Positions 18,484-27,024 of a stretch of 64,000 nucleotides of DNA are shown here, in pieces. A program made the translations under genes and the position numbers. The first letter of the stretch is position 1, and every line of letters begins with the position of its first letter. Source of the stretch: Hyphomicrobium sp. ghe19. GTDB taxonomy: Bacteria; Pseudomonadota; Alphaproteobacteria; Rhizobiales; Hyphomicrobiaceae. The notes under the pieces were generated by a model. It ran no database searches and was not told where the DNA came from. It was given only the letters and a program-made list of their open reading frames with translations. Location of the stretch: NCBI RefSeq assembly GCF_902712875.1, contig NZ_LR743509.1:620001-684000 (forward strand), written 5' to 3'.

Positions 18484-19511
18484 TGAACGATCTTGCGTCC
18501 ACGCATGAAGCCCGCGCGAAAGGCTTTCTTCACAGCGCCAAGCTGCTGTTTGCGAGGCTCGGGGTCCTGCCCATCCTGCTCGTGGTGGCGATCGTAATTT
18601 TTTCGCTGATGTCCGAGCATTTTCTGTCCGTGCGAAATATCACCAACGTCGCGCGTCAGTCCACCTATCTTATCGTCGTGTCTCTTGGCCAAATGATCGC
18701 CCTCATTAGTGGAGGGATTGATCTTTCCGTCGGCGTAACGGTCGCCTTGAGCTCGGTGATCTGTGCTCTCACCATGTCAGCCCTGTCGACGGTCTTTCCC
18801 GAAAGCATCGTACTGATCATCACCCTTGGTGCGCTCGCCGGCTTTTTGGGTGCATCTCTCATGGGATTGATCAATGGCGTCGGCATCGCATTCCTCGGCG
18901 TGTCTCCATTCATGATGACGCTTGGTTTGACGTCGATTGGGTTTGGAACTGCTCTTTATCTGACCGCAGGAATCCCGGTGCACGGGATGCCCGAGGAATT
19001 CGGTGCGATCTTCGGCTTCGGTTCTTTCTATGGAATTCCGACTCCAATCTACGTCACGGCGGCTATCGTTTGCGGAATGTCGCTATTGATGAACCGGACA
19101 GTGCTTGGACGATATTTTTACGCCATAGGCGGCAACCTCAATGCTGCGCGCCTCTCGGGCATCAATCCGCACTTTTCGCTGCTGGCTGCTTACGTCCTTT
19201 GTAGCGCGCTCACAGCTCTTTCGGGGCTTATGCTCACCGCGCGGCTGGCGACTGGCGAAGCCAACATCGGAGCGGCGCTGCCTTTGGAATCAATTGCGGC
19301 TTGTGTGATCGGGGGAGTGAGCCTGAGCGGAGGTATAGGCCGTGTCGGCGGGGTAGTGCTCGGCGCTGTGTTCATTGCGTTGGTGCAAAACGGCATGAAC
19401 TTGGCGCACATCAATTCTTACCTGCAGATGGTCGTGATGGGCGTGATCCTCATCGTCGCGGTGATCGCAGATCGGATAAGGCTGCGGCTGGTCAAAGAGC
19501 TTCACGCTTAG
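18483..19511 (+). CDS. Ribose/sugar-type ABC transporter permease
   Basis: Inner-membrane permease of the RbsC class, 342 residues, about nine hydrophobic segments. Family motifs GGIDLSVGV and GGVSLSGGIGRVGGVVLG are present. The ATG overlaps the ATPase stop by one base and is preceded by GAGGG. It completes a three-gene importer with the TorT-type protein. Confidence 0.88.
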   Translation: MNDLASTHEARAKGFLHSAKLLFARLGVLPILLVVAIVIFSLMSEHFLSVRNITNVARQSTYLIVVSLGQMIALISGGIDLSVGVTVALSSVICALTMSALSTVFPESIVLIITLGALAGFLGASLMGLINGVGIAFLGVSPFMMTLGLTSIGFGTALYLTAGIPVHGMPEEFGAIFGFGSFYGIPTPIYVTAAIVCGMSLLMNRTVLGRYFYAIGGNLNAARLSGINPHFSLLAAYVLCSALTALSGLMLTARLATGEANIGAALPLESIAACVIGGVSLSGGIGRVGGVVLGAVFIALVQNGMNLAHINSYLQMVVMGVILIVAVIADRIRLRLVKELHA

Positions 19512-19625
19512 AAATTATCCGATTAAAGCTCGTAAAGTCGTCACCTAAAGCGAATTTCGTATTTGAAAACTCATAAATAAACGAATAATGTAGCCCGCAG
19601 ACAGGCTTTTATGCGGAGATTGTTG

Positions 19626-20759
19626 ATGCGCGCTGAAATCGCGGGTGGGGGCATTGCGGGACTGACAGTGGCTGCCGCCCTTGCAAGAAAGGGCTGGGAC
19701 GTCCGTGTCCATGAGCGGGGAGAGGAACTCCGCGAAATCGGCGCAGGCATCTTCATGTGGGAGAATGCACTGCGGGTCCTGGAGGCGATCGACGCCTACG
19801 ATGAGGCGATCTTCGACGGCGAACGGGACGAATACTGGGAAGTCCGCGATGAGCGCGAACGCTTGCTTCAATCTGGATGGATGATGCAGGGAAGCCGGCT
19901 GTACACCATCCTGCGAAGCCAGCTACACCGGTCTCTTGCCAATGCGGCCCGTAGAGCGGGCGCAGAAATCGTTACGAACTCGCCGATCAGCGGAGTTACC
20001 TCCAATGGCGAACTTCGCCTCGCGTCAGGCGAGCGCGTGAAGGCTGACCTCATTATTGGTGCGGATGGCGTGAATTCCGCCGTGCGAAATTCGATCGGTC
20101 TTACTGAGCGCGTCGTCGATCTCGAAGACGGGTGCGGCCGCTATCTCATCGATCGGCGCAAGGACGATGTCGCGGGACGCTCGCTGGAATACTGGCAGGG
20201 CGGACGCCGCGTGGGAGTGGTTCCGGTAAGCTCGGATAAGGTCTACCTCTATGTGTGTCGCCCGGCGTCCGACCAAGCCGGTCGCATCTCGCCCGCGGAC
20301 AAGAACACATGGATTTCGTCGTTTCCGGCACTTCGGCCGTACCTTGAACGCATCGTCGACAACGGCCGATGGGCCGGATTCTACGACGTGACCTGCAAGG
20401 GTTGGAGCAAGGGTAACGCCTGCATCATCGGCGACGCGGCGCACGCCATGTCGCCGAACCTTGGGCAAGGAGCGGGCGTATCAATGCAGTCCGGCTACGT
20501 TTTGGCTGAGGTTCTGGCCCGACATAAAGACGTTCCGACGGCACTTCGCGAATGGGAAGCTCGCCAAAAGCCGGTTTGCGACGCGACGCAGAAATTTTCC
20601 AGGCTTTACGGACGGATGGGAACGCGCTGGCCGCGCGCACTTCTTGACGTGCGGTCATTGGTCGTTTGGGGTATTGGAAAATCAAGCTCGCTACAGAGAA
20701 GAATCAATGTAGCTGCTCACACCGATGTGACCCAGGGACTAACAGCAGTTCCGATCTAA
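19626..20759 (+). CDS. FAD-dependent monooxygenase (salicylate-hydroxylase type)
   Basis: Class A flavoprotein monooxygenase of 377 residues. It has the FAD motif GGGIAGLTVAAALARKGW at the N-terminus, the DG motif LIIGADGVNSAVR near residue 150 and the second FAD motif IIGDAAHAMSPNLGQGAG near residue 270. ATG 19626 has GGAG eight bases upstream; ATG 19611 is an alternative. Such enzymes hydroxylate aromatic or heterocyclic rings with NAD(P)H. It follows the importer by 115 bases and may oxidise the imported compound. Substrate unknown. Confidence 0.83.
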   Translation: MRAEIAGGGIAGLTVAAALARKGWDVRVHERGEELREIGAGIFMWENALRVLEAIDAYDEAIFDGERDEYWEVRDERERLLQSGWMMQGSRLYTILRSQLHRSLANAARRAGAEIVTNSPISGVTSNGELRLASGERVKADLIIGADGVNSAVRNSIGLTERVVDLEDGCGRYLIDRRKDDVAGRSLEYWQGGRRVGVVPVSSDKVYLYVCRPASDQAGRISPADKNTWISSFPALRPYLERIVDNGRWAGFYDVTCKGWSKGNACIIGDAAHAMSPNLGQGAGVSMQSGYVLAEVLARHKDVPTALREWEARQKPVCDATQKFSRLYGRMGTRWPRALLDVRSLVVWGIGKSSSLQRRINVAAHTDVTQGLTAVPI

Positions 20760-20772
20760 ATGGTGAGCTAAC

Positions 20773-21753
20773 TTGGCGAAAGGATATGGCCGCTTGCTTC
20801 GCCAAAGCGTCGAGGTCGAGGTCTCAGGGCAAGACCTCGACCTAATACGTCAGCTTCAGGTCGATGGCCGCACCAGCTTCAGAGAACTCGCCGAAAGGAC
20901 AGGCATATCCGAACGCCTGATCAAGGCTCGTATTGACGCTCTGCGCAAACATGGGGCAATGGAAATTACCATTGTCGCCGATCCGCGTCGTCTCGGTTAT
21001 CCGAGTATGGCACTCGTAGGCGTGCGGACAGACCCCAAAATCGATCCCCGTGAGATTGCCGAAAGCTTTTTTGACATTCCCGGTGTGGACTACGCGGTTG
21101 CCGTGGGCGGGCGTTTTGACGTTGTTGCCGAAGTCGTTGCGCAATCCGATCAGGAACTTTTCGACACCGCGAACTTAGATATCAAACGACACGAGGGCGT
21201 CAGGAGCATCGAATTGTTCCCGTTGCTGGAGCTTCGTCATCAGCAACTGTCGTGGGATGCTGCGCAAATCGAGCGAATGTCCGTCCGCGATGAGACGGAT
21301 CATGTCTTGGAGCCCGTCGATTGGGCAATCATTCGAACACTCAGTGTCGATGGCCGCACAAGTTTTCTAGAACTAGCGCGGCAGCTAAATGTCTCAGAGA
21401 GTCACATCAGATCGCGCTTTGCAAAGCTCCTGGGTAACGGCCTCATCAAGGTGCAAGCGCTCACAAATCCTTCGTTGTTCGGCTACAAAGCGGTGGGTTG
21501 GCTGTGCTTACGCGCGAATGGCAGCGAGCGGATCGGGAAAGTCGCTGATCGATTGGCGACTTTGCCCCATGTGACCTATCTTGCACTGACGGCGGGACGC
21601 TTTCAGCTATTCGCTGAGATCGTTTGCAAGAACAAATCCGAACTTCTGAGCTTTGTGGAAAATGAGTTCAGTGGTGGGATCAGCGGTGAGATTTTGCTCT
21701 GCTATGATTTCCTGTTTCGCAAGATCAGCTATGGCGATGAATATCTGAAGTGA
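20773..21753 (+). CDS. Double-length Lrp/AsnC family regulator
   Basis: Regulator of 326 residues, twice the usual Lrp/AsnC size. Two complete units follow each other: helix-turn-helix at residues 20-65 (LIRQLQVDGRTSFRELAE) with a ligand-type RAM domain to about 150, then a second helix-turn-helix at 180-225 (IIRTLSVDGRTSFLELARQL) and a second RAM domain. Starts with TTG; GGTGAGC lies five bases upstream. It lies 13 bases after the monooxygenase gene and probably controls this catabolic unit. Confidence 0.83.
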   Translation: MAKGYGRLLRQSVEVEVSGQDLDLIRQLQVDGRTSFRELAERTGISERLIKARIDALRKHGAMEITIVADPRRLGYPSMALVGVRTDPKIDPREIAESFFDIPGVDYAVAVGGRFDVVAEVVAQSDQELFDTANLDIKRHEGVRSIELFPLLELRHQQLSWDAAQIERMSVRDETDHVLEPVDWAIIRTLSVDGRTSFLELARQLNVSESHIRSRFAKLLGNGLIKVQALTNPSLFGYKAVGWLCLRANGSERIGKVADRLATLPHVTYLALTAGRFQLFAEIVCKNKSELLSFVENEFSGGISGEILLCYDFLFRKISYGDEYLK

Positions 21754-22147
21754 GCTTTGGCCAACCGACCGGGTTCCATGCTCCGAGCCGTTGCCGCGAA
21801 GTAGGTAATTAGCGACAAGCTATTCGACCGAGGTGGCGTTCCTTGTCACTAAAGGCAACCTCCTCACTCACCGCGGTCGTCTGGCACATCCATGCATACT
21901 TTTTTGCGCGGCAGCAGATAAGAGTTCGGAAAAGTAGCGATAATGGAAATTTTCGCTAGTAATCCGCTTGCTGATCGCATCCGGACCTATTCAGGACGCT
22001 GATCTATCAGACCGAGTAAAGCGACATCGATGCGTGTTGGGATGATGAGTCAAGCCGGAGCAGGGGAGGGACACCGCTCAGCTTTTTCGTCTCGTGGAAT
22101 TTCCTCAGAACGGATCGATAGTCAGCGAGAGGGCCTTCTTGCTCAAT

Positions 22148-22163
22148 GGTGCCTGTTGGCACC
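22148..22163. promoter_or_regulatory. Operator A, GGTGCC-TGTT-GGCACC
   Basis: Perfect 6+6 palindrome with a four-base spacer, about 190 bases before the fae-like start. One of nine related sites in this island; member of a pair whose centres lie 56 bases apart. Confidence 0.75.
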
Positions 22164-22203
22164 GTAAAATCCGGGCGACCCATATCTTCGTCTTTTGGGA
22201 GAT

Positions 22204-22219
22204 AGTGCCCAGTGGCACC
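22204..22219. promoter_or_regulatory. Operator B, AGTGCC-CAGT-GGCACC
   Basis: Second site of the pair upstream of the fae-like gene, one mismatch from the palindrome, ending 131 bases before the start codon. Confidence 0.7.
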
Positions 22220-22350
22220 CTTGGCGCCCCCAGATTTTTAGACTCCCAAAGAGCTGACTTGATCATCGGGAGTCTATAGATCTACCGCTGCTCAAGACAG
22301 ACTCGAACAAACGAGTTCCTTGGGCTAGTCCAACAATCTGAGAGAAAGCT

Positions 22351-22890
22351 ATGAAAAACTTGGTGTTCCTTACTGGTGAAGCGACGGTTCTCGCCTCCGA
22401 GGGCCAGTACACTGATGCGATGCCTGAAGTCGTCATCGGCACCGTCGACGGGCCCGTTGGGCATGCCTTCGCCGGAATGATGGGGCAATCCATGGGGCAT
22501 ACCCGCTTCTTCGTCATTCGCGATCTCAACCAGCAAGTGCGGCCCGCTGCGCTGATGACATCGAAAGTCACGATTCCGAACAGCGCCTATATCGAGCTTT
22601 TTGGCGGCGTAGTGCAGGGGGCGATCGGAGACGCGATCGTCGATTGCCTGAAGGACGGCATTCTACCCAAGGACAAAGCGAATGAGATCTGCATGATCAT
22701 AACGGTTTGGCTGGATCCCCGCGTTGCTGATCATGAGGAACTCGACAAGAAGGATCTCTATCGTTGTCAGTACGAGGCGACCAAGCTCGCGATCTCTAGA
22801 GCGATGAAGGGTGAGCCTACGGTCGACGAGCTGATTGCTAACCGCGATAAGATCAAACACTACGCGCTGGCAGACGTCTTCCCTGGTTGA
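22351..22890 (+). CDS. Formaldehyde-activating enzyme homologue lacking the catalytic His
   Basis: Protein of 179 residues of the Fae family. True Fae joins formaldehyde to tetrahydromethanopterin in the cytoplasm of methylotrophs. The fold-defining parts are present: KVTIPNSAY, then GAIGDAIVDCLKDGILPKDK and YEATKLAISRAMKGEP near the C-terminus. The residue aligned with Fae His22 (family AHIDLIIG) is Met here (AMPEVVIG), so standard catalysis is doubtful. This resembles the Fae-like side branch (Fae2/Fae3) of methylotrophs, whose role is not settled. It lies behind two operator sites and is followed by a hairpin, so it is probably a single-gene unit. Confidence 0.82.
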   Translation: MKNLVFLTGEATVLASEGQYTDAMPEVVIGTVDGPVGHAFAGMMGQSMGHTRFFVIRDLNQQVRPAALMTSKVTIPNSAYIELFGGVVQGAIGDAIVDCLKDGILPKDKANEICMIITVWLDPRVADHEELDKKDLYRCQYEATKLAISRAMKGEPTVDELIANRDKIKHYALADVFPG

Positions 22891-22922
22891 GATTGGTCAC
22901 CTTTCAAAGATGGAAAACTCGT

Positions 22923-22948
22923 GCCCTCGACCTAGCCAAGGTCGGGGC
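22923..22948 (+). terminator. Hairpin terminator after fae-like gene
   Basis: GCCCTCGACCT and AGGTCGGGGC pair around a five-base loop with one bulged T; GCGTTCTTTTGC follows, giving a short U-rich stretch. It lies 33 bases after the stop. Confidence 0.6.
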
Positions 22949-23083
22949 GCGTTCTTTTGCGCCGCAAGAACCGGGTCTTGTTACCGCACTAGCGCCCTTA
23001 CCTTTTTGCTTAAATTTTGCCCTGGGCGCCAATAGTTTGACCGACCTATTGACGCGCTGAATAAACAGACCGCATTTAAGAGC

Positions 23084-24214
23084 GTGTCATATGACCGAGC
23101 GATGGAGAAGTGTTTGGTCTCGTTTGAGCCGCGCGAATGGGCGGAGGTTGCAGAATCGTTGAGCGCCGCTTCCTGTGAAATCGGCGAGCAGGGCTTCCAT
23201 TTGAGGCTTTTGGAATTGATGGGGTCGCTCATCCCGCATGAGACCGGATGGATCGTCCGCTATTCGCCTGGTTCCGATCCAGACGTACTGCACACGAAAC
23301 AAATCAGTTCAAACATCGTCCAGTACTACTTGGGAGCCGAACCGCGCTCGACTGACCCTTATTTCTGCTCCTGGCGCTCAAACAGGGTTGCCCGCGTTGA
23401 GACCATGGAAACGGCACTTCCGTCGGCTGCGGACAAAAATTTCTACTCCCTCGATTTCATGAAGAAGATGGAGTTCACCGACGAGCTGGCCATTTTCCTT
23501 CCGTCAGTCGGCATGTCATGCCTTTCGCTGTTCTTCGAGAGAAAAGCCGATCGTTTCACCAAGGCGGACATCGAACGCATCGAACGGTTCTTTCCAATCG
23601 TGCACGGCTTGCATCAGGCGCACACGCGGACGCTAATGACGGCGATGTACAGTGCAGCGCATGCGCCCACGTCCTTCCAAGACAGACCAGCAGCCATTTT
23701 CGATCGTCACGGCAAGCTTGTGTATTCGACGCCGAAGTGGCGGCAGCTCGCTGAAACTGAAGTCACGGTAAGAAATATCGAGTGGTCGTTATCGTACGAC
23801 GAAATCCGCCAGCAACTTGGCGGCGGGACGCTGCCGTTCAAAGGAATTGAACTCGACTGCATGAACTCGATCGCCCCCGGCGGCCTTCTCCTTCATCATG
23901 TCGGCGACGGCCTTATGGACAGGGAAGCAGGAGAACGAGCATCGTCGTCGATCGTTGATCAGTTGACGCCGCGCGAACGTGACATCGTCGCGCTAACGCT
24001 CGATGGCTTTAGTACTGGCGCTATTGCGCAGCGACTGAAGATCTCTAAAGGCTCTGTTAAGAACCGCCGTTTGCGGATCTATCGAAAGTTGGAGGTCTCC
24101 TCCGAGAGGGAGCTAGTCACCACCCTCATGCCATTCGCCAATCAGCTGAAATGCCAGCTGGCGAGCCGGAGAGTGCGCACCCTTCCGTGCAACGTCTCCG
24201 AGGACGAAGACTAG
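23084..24214 (+). CDS. LuxR-type transcriptional regulator
   Basis: Transcription factor of about 376 residues. The C-terminal LuxR helix-turn-helix is at residues 290-345 (LTPRERDIVALTLDGFSTGA, then LKISKGSVKNRRLRIYRKL). The 280-residue N-terminal part is not an autoinducer-binding or receiver domain I recognise; it may be a GAF/PAS-like sensor. GTG 23084 or ATG 23102 could start it, both with weak ribosome sites. It is the only regulator inside the 22-37 kb island and lies between the fae-like and Rieske genes, so it is the prime candidate to bind the nine GGTGCC-N4-GGCACC sites (inference). Confidence 0.82.
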   Translation: MSYDRAMEKCLVSFEPREWAEVAESLSAASCEIGEQGFHLRLLELMGSLIPHETGWIVRYSPGSDPDVLHTKQISSNIVQYYLGAEPRSTDPYFCSWRSNRVARVETMETALPSAADKNFYSLDFMKKMEFTDELAIFLPSVGMSCLSLFFERKADRFTKADIERIERFFPIVHGLHQAHTRTLMTAMYSAAHAPTSFQDRPAAIFDRHGKLVYSTPKWRQLAETEVTVRNIEWSLSYDEIRQQLGGGTLPFKGIELDCMNSIAPGGLLLHHVGDGLMDREAGERASSSIVDQLTPRERDIVALTLDGFSTGAIAQRLKISKGSVKNRRLRIYRKLEVSSERELVTTLMPFANQLKCQLASRRVRTLPCNVSEDED

Positions 24215-24319
24215 CGAGCTTTGGTTCTCGCAAAGCTTTTGGCCGATGCCTCGCGGGCCACCCTGATGCCGCGAAATAGAGTAGCCTTTCCAATAAATAT
24301 CGACTGCGAGCAAGCCACT

Positions 24320-24335
24320 GGTGCCAACCGACACC
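24320..24335. promoter_or_regulatory. Operator C, GGTGCC-AACC-GACACC
   Basis: One mismatch from the palindrome, flanked by ATTG on the right as in sites E and G. Ends 107 bases before the Rieske oxygenase start; no other gene lies between. Confidence 0.7.
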
Positions 24336-24442
24336 ATTGCTGTCTGCCGGTTAATTCTCCGAAATAGCGCCAGAGTTTGGCTTCGGCTGCCGTCTCCAGA
24401 CGGATGTCGGCCCTGGCATTTCGCAGAAAAAAGGTGACTTCA

Positions 24443-25630
24443 ATGCTCCAGAAAAACGATGAGGAAATCTTCGGGCTCGACCGCTTTCGGCCGAACGACC
24501 CCGCGCATTCGTATACCCTTCCTGCAAATCTGTATTTTGATCGCGAGGTTTACGAACTCGAGAAAGAAAAGATCTTCTACAAATCCTGGAACTTCGTCTG
24601 TCACGCGAGCCAACTCGCGGCCCCCGGCGCCTATCGCACCGTCAAAATAGGCGATCAAAGTATCGCGATCGTACGCGGTCGCGATGGCAACCTTCGCGCC
24701 TTTCACAACGTCTGCTCTCACCGGGCCCACCAGTTGCTCCAGGGTGAAGGAAAGACGCGTGCTATCACTTGCCCGTATCACGCTTGGCAGTACGAGCTTG
24801 ACGGCCAACTTCGCTCAAACTCCGTGCTGGAGAATGTCGCCGGCTTCAAGACGGAAGAGTTTTGCTTGAAGCCTGTGAAGCTCGAAGTCTTCCTCGGCTT
24901 TGTTTGGATCAACATCGACCTCAGCGCCAAGTCGCTCGCCGAAACGTCGGGTCATTTCGAGGCGGACGTCCGCAAATATGTCGACACTCCTGAAACGCTG
25001 GTCTACGCGGGCCGCCAGACGTTTGAGATCAAGGCGAACTGGAAGAACGTCGTCGAGAATTTCCAGGAGTGCTACCACTGCCCGCCGGCGCATCCGGCCC
25101 TCGTCGAACTCTTCGACCACGGCATCTATCAGACCAAGAACTACGCGATTTGCTCGAGCCACATAGCCCCCGCGCGAGAGGAAAACTCGGCATACAAGGT
25201 CGATAAAAATCAGCAGGGCGCCCAGCTGATGTACGCGGCTTGGTATCTATGGCCCAACGTCACTTTCAATGTTTTCCCCGGCCGCCGAAACTTGTCGTTC
25301 ATGCATATCATGCCGACAGGTCCAGAGACCACCTATGAGCACTGGGATTTCTTCCTCGATGAAGCGACGCCAAACGAGGAAGAGAAGGCTGCAATGGAAT
25401 ACATCAAGGACGTCCTTCAGCCGGAAGATATCGGCCTAGTGGAAAGTGTGCAGCGTGGTCTCCATTCTGTCGCCTACTCTCAGGGCAGGCTTGTTATCAA
25501 CCAAAAGCTCGTCGGTGAAGGCAGGTCGAGCGATGGGCTAGGCGATCACAAAGCATCCTCTTCCAGCGAGCACGGCATCCACCATTTTCAATCGATCTAC
25601 TACAACGCCATGAGCGCCGACAGGCGCTGA
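24443..25630 (+). CDS. Rieske non-heme iron oxygenase (quaternary-amine type)
   Basis: Ring-hydroxylating-type oxygenase alpha subunit, 395 residues. The Rieske cluster motif is CSHRAHQLL...CPYHAW (CxH-X17-CxxH) at about residues 90-115; the mononuclear iron site is in ENFQECYHCPPAHPAL near 210. Glu rather than Asp precedes the CYH, as in carnitine and glycine betaine monooxygenases that split N-methyl or C-N bonds, which supports an amine substrate over an aromatic one. ATG has AAGGTGA upstream. Its reductase gene follows at 74 bases. With Tmm and a betaine/TMAO-type importer nearby, an N-demethylation that releases formaldehyde is a reasonable inference. Confidence 0.85.
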   Translation: MLQKNDEEIFGLDRFRPNDPAHSYTLPANLYFDREVYELEKEKIFYKSWNFVCHASQLAAPGAYRTVKIGDQSIAIVRGRDGNLRAFHNVCSHRAHQLLQGEGKTRAITCPYHAWQYELDGQLRSNSVLENVAGFKTEEFCLKPVKLEVFLGFVWINIDLSAKSLAETSGHFEADVRKYVDTPETLVYAGRQTFEIKANWKNVVENFQECYHCPPAHPALVELFDHGIYQTKNYAICSSHIAPAREENSAYKVDKNQQGAQLMYAAWYLWPNVTFNVFPGRRNLSFMHIMPTGPETTYEHWDFFLDEATPNEEEKAAMEYIKDVLQPEDIGLVESVQRGLHSVAYSQGRLVINQKLVGEGRSSDGLGDHKASSSSEHGIHHFQSIYYNAMSADRR

Positions 25631-25703
25631 CATATTGCGAGGCACCGGGCGCTGCGCGCGGAGGGCCGTGCGCAGCGTTTGTTTTAAGATCGAAGGACGA
25701 GTG

Positions 25704-26717
25704 ATGGCCAACTTTAAGGTATCGATTCCTCAATTCGAGACGACGTTGGAGGTGCGGAGAGGATTCTCGATACTGGACGAGGCGTTGAAGGCAGGGCTCG
25801 ACTATCCTTATGCCTGCCGTCAGGGCAATTGCTCCTCATGCAAGTCCATATTGCGCAAGGGCACGGTCACGCACAAATCATACGATCCGACTGCGCTCAC
25901 GGATGAGGAAAAGAACCAAAACGTCATCCTCGCCTGTCGCGCAATGCCCACCAGCGACTGCGAGGTGGAGTTCATAGAGGACGCGGACACATTCACGCCG
26001 GCCAAGTACGAGTGCGTCGTGACGTCAATAGACCGCGTGTCATCAGAGATCGCCATCCTCAAGGCCAAGCCATACTCCAGCGCTTCACCCATGTTCTGCG
26101 CAGGGCAGTTCGCCACGCTCACCTTCGCCAATCTTCCCGCCAGAGAATATTCGTTCGCCAATCGGCCGGGCGCGGCGGAATTGGAATTTCACATTGAGTA
26201 TTACAAACACGGGAAGGTCAGTAAGCACGTATACGAGAGGGGCGAACCATCGGATCGGTTTGTCTTGAACGCTCCGTTTGGAAGTGCCTACCTCCGCAAG
26301 GAGCATCCAGGACCAATTACGATGGTCGTCGGCGGCACGGGGCTTGCGCCGGCGAAATCGATATTGCTCGACGCCTTGGCATCAATGCCCGGCCGCGAGA
26401 TACGCATCTATCATTCCGCGCGCGAGGCGAATGGACTTTATCAAAACGAGGAAATGCTGAAGCTCGCCGAAAAGTACCCGAGGTTCGGTTATTTCCCGGT
26501 CATTACCAGGGGCAACGGTGTGGATGCTGCCAGGACGACCGACGTTTTTATTGAGCTCAGGCGTCACTTCGAGACGCTTCACGGACACAAACTCTATACC
26601 TGCGGTTCGCCTGGACTTGTTGCCAATTGCCAGAAGTTTGCAATCGAGATGGGGGTCAGCCCATCCGACTGTCATGCCGATCCCTTCGTCTCGGCATCCG
26701 CGATGGTAGCGGAATAG
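25704..26717 (+). CDS. Ferredoxin-NAD(P)H reductase component of the Rieske oxygenase
   Basis: Electron-transfer protein of 337 residues. The N-terminal plant-type [2Fe-2S] domain has CRQGNCSSC and a later LACRA (residues 34-80); an FAD-binding domain follows (REYSFANRP near residue 152) and an NAD(P)-binding domain (VVGGTGLAPAKSI near 212, CGSPGLV near 300). This order (ferredoxin, FAD, NAD) is that of BenC and methane-monooxygenase-type reductases; GbcB and carnitine reductases carry the ferredoxin at the other end. ATG chosen over an in-frame GTG upstream since GGACGAG precedes it. Pairs with the oxygenase gene upstream. Confidence 0.87.
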   Translation: MANFKVSIPQFETTLEVRRGFSILDEALKAGLDYPYACRQGNCSSCKSILRKGTVTHKSYDPTALTDEEKNQNVILACRAMPTSDCEVEFIEDADTFTPAKYECVVTSIDRVSSEIAILKAKPYSSASPMFCAGQFATLTFANLPAREYSFANRPGAAELEFHIEYYKHGKVSKHVYERGEPSDRFVLNAPFGSAYLRKEHPGPITMVVGGTGLAPAKSILLDALASMPGREIRIYHSAREANGLYQNEEMLKLAEKYPRFGYFPVITRGNGVDAARTTDVFIELRRHFETLHGHKLYTCGSPGLVANCQKFAIEMGVSPSDCHADPFVSASAMVAE

Positions 26718-26948
26718 ATCCGTTCGCCGTCTGGGGCTGAGGCAGAGCTCGGGCTTGCCGTTTAGCGGGGGGTGCGGAGGCCTTCCGCTCCCTCGGATTC
26801 GACTTCGGCGCATCGACGCGCTTGGAACGGATGACGCGCCGACGTCGGTGTCAAAGGCCTGCTTGCAGATTCACGTTCGACAGTATTCGCAGTGAACCCT
26901 CACTTGAGCTGCCAAAAAACTCAGTAGATTCTTGGCTTCGTCATGCTG

Positions 26949-26981
26949 CGGCTGGCCCGAGCAAAAACAAGGGGCCAGCCG
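26949..26981 (+). terminator. Hairpin, likely terminator of the Rieske unit
   Basis: Perfect ten-base stem CGGCTGGCCC/GGGCCAGCCG with a 13-base A-rich loop, followed on the plus strand by CCAAATTTTG. Confidence 0.6.
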
Positions 26982-26992
26982 CCAAATTTTGA

Positions 26993-27016
26993 CAGGATCG
27001 CGTAGAGGCGATCCTG
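26993..27016 (-). terminator. Hairpin, likely terminator of the ABC transporter unit
   Basis: Perfect nine-base stem CAGGATCGC/GCGATCCTG with a six-base loop, eight bases past the permease stop. On the minus strand TCAAAATTTGG follows, a weak U-tract. Confidence 0.6.
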
Positions 27017-27024
27017 CACAATAA

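Larger units (their letters stand above)
21754..22350. other. Long intergenic region ahead of the fae-like gene
   Basis: About 600 bases with no credible gene. It contains a ten-base imperfect inverted repeat (TAGCGACAAG at 21810-21819, CTTGTCACTA at 21842-21851), possibly a transcript-end structure of the Lrp gene, and two copies of the GGTGCC-N4-GGCACC operator (22148 and 22204). This is the left border of the methylated-amine island. Confidence 0.6.
26718..27024. other. Convergent intergenic region with two hairpins
   Basis: About 307 bases between the rightward reductase gene and the leftward permease gene. Besides two strong hairpins at its right side I see no gene. Confidence 0.6.
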
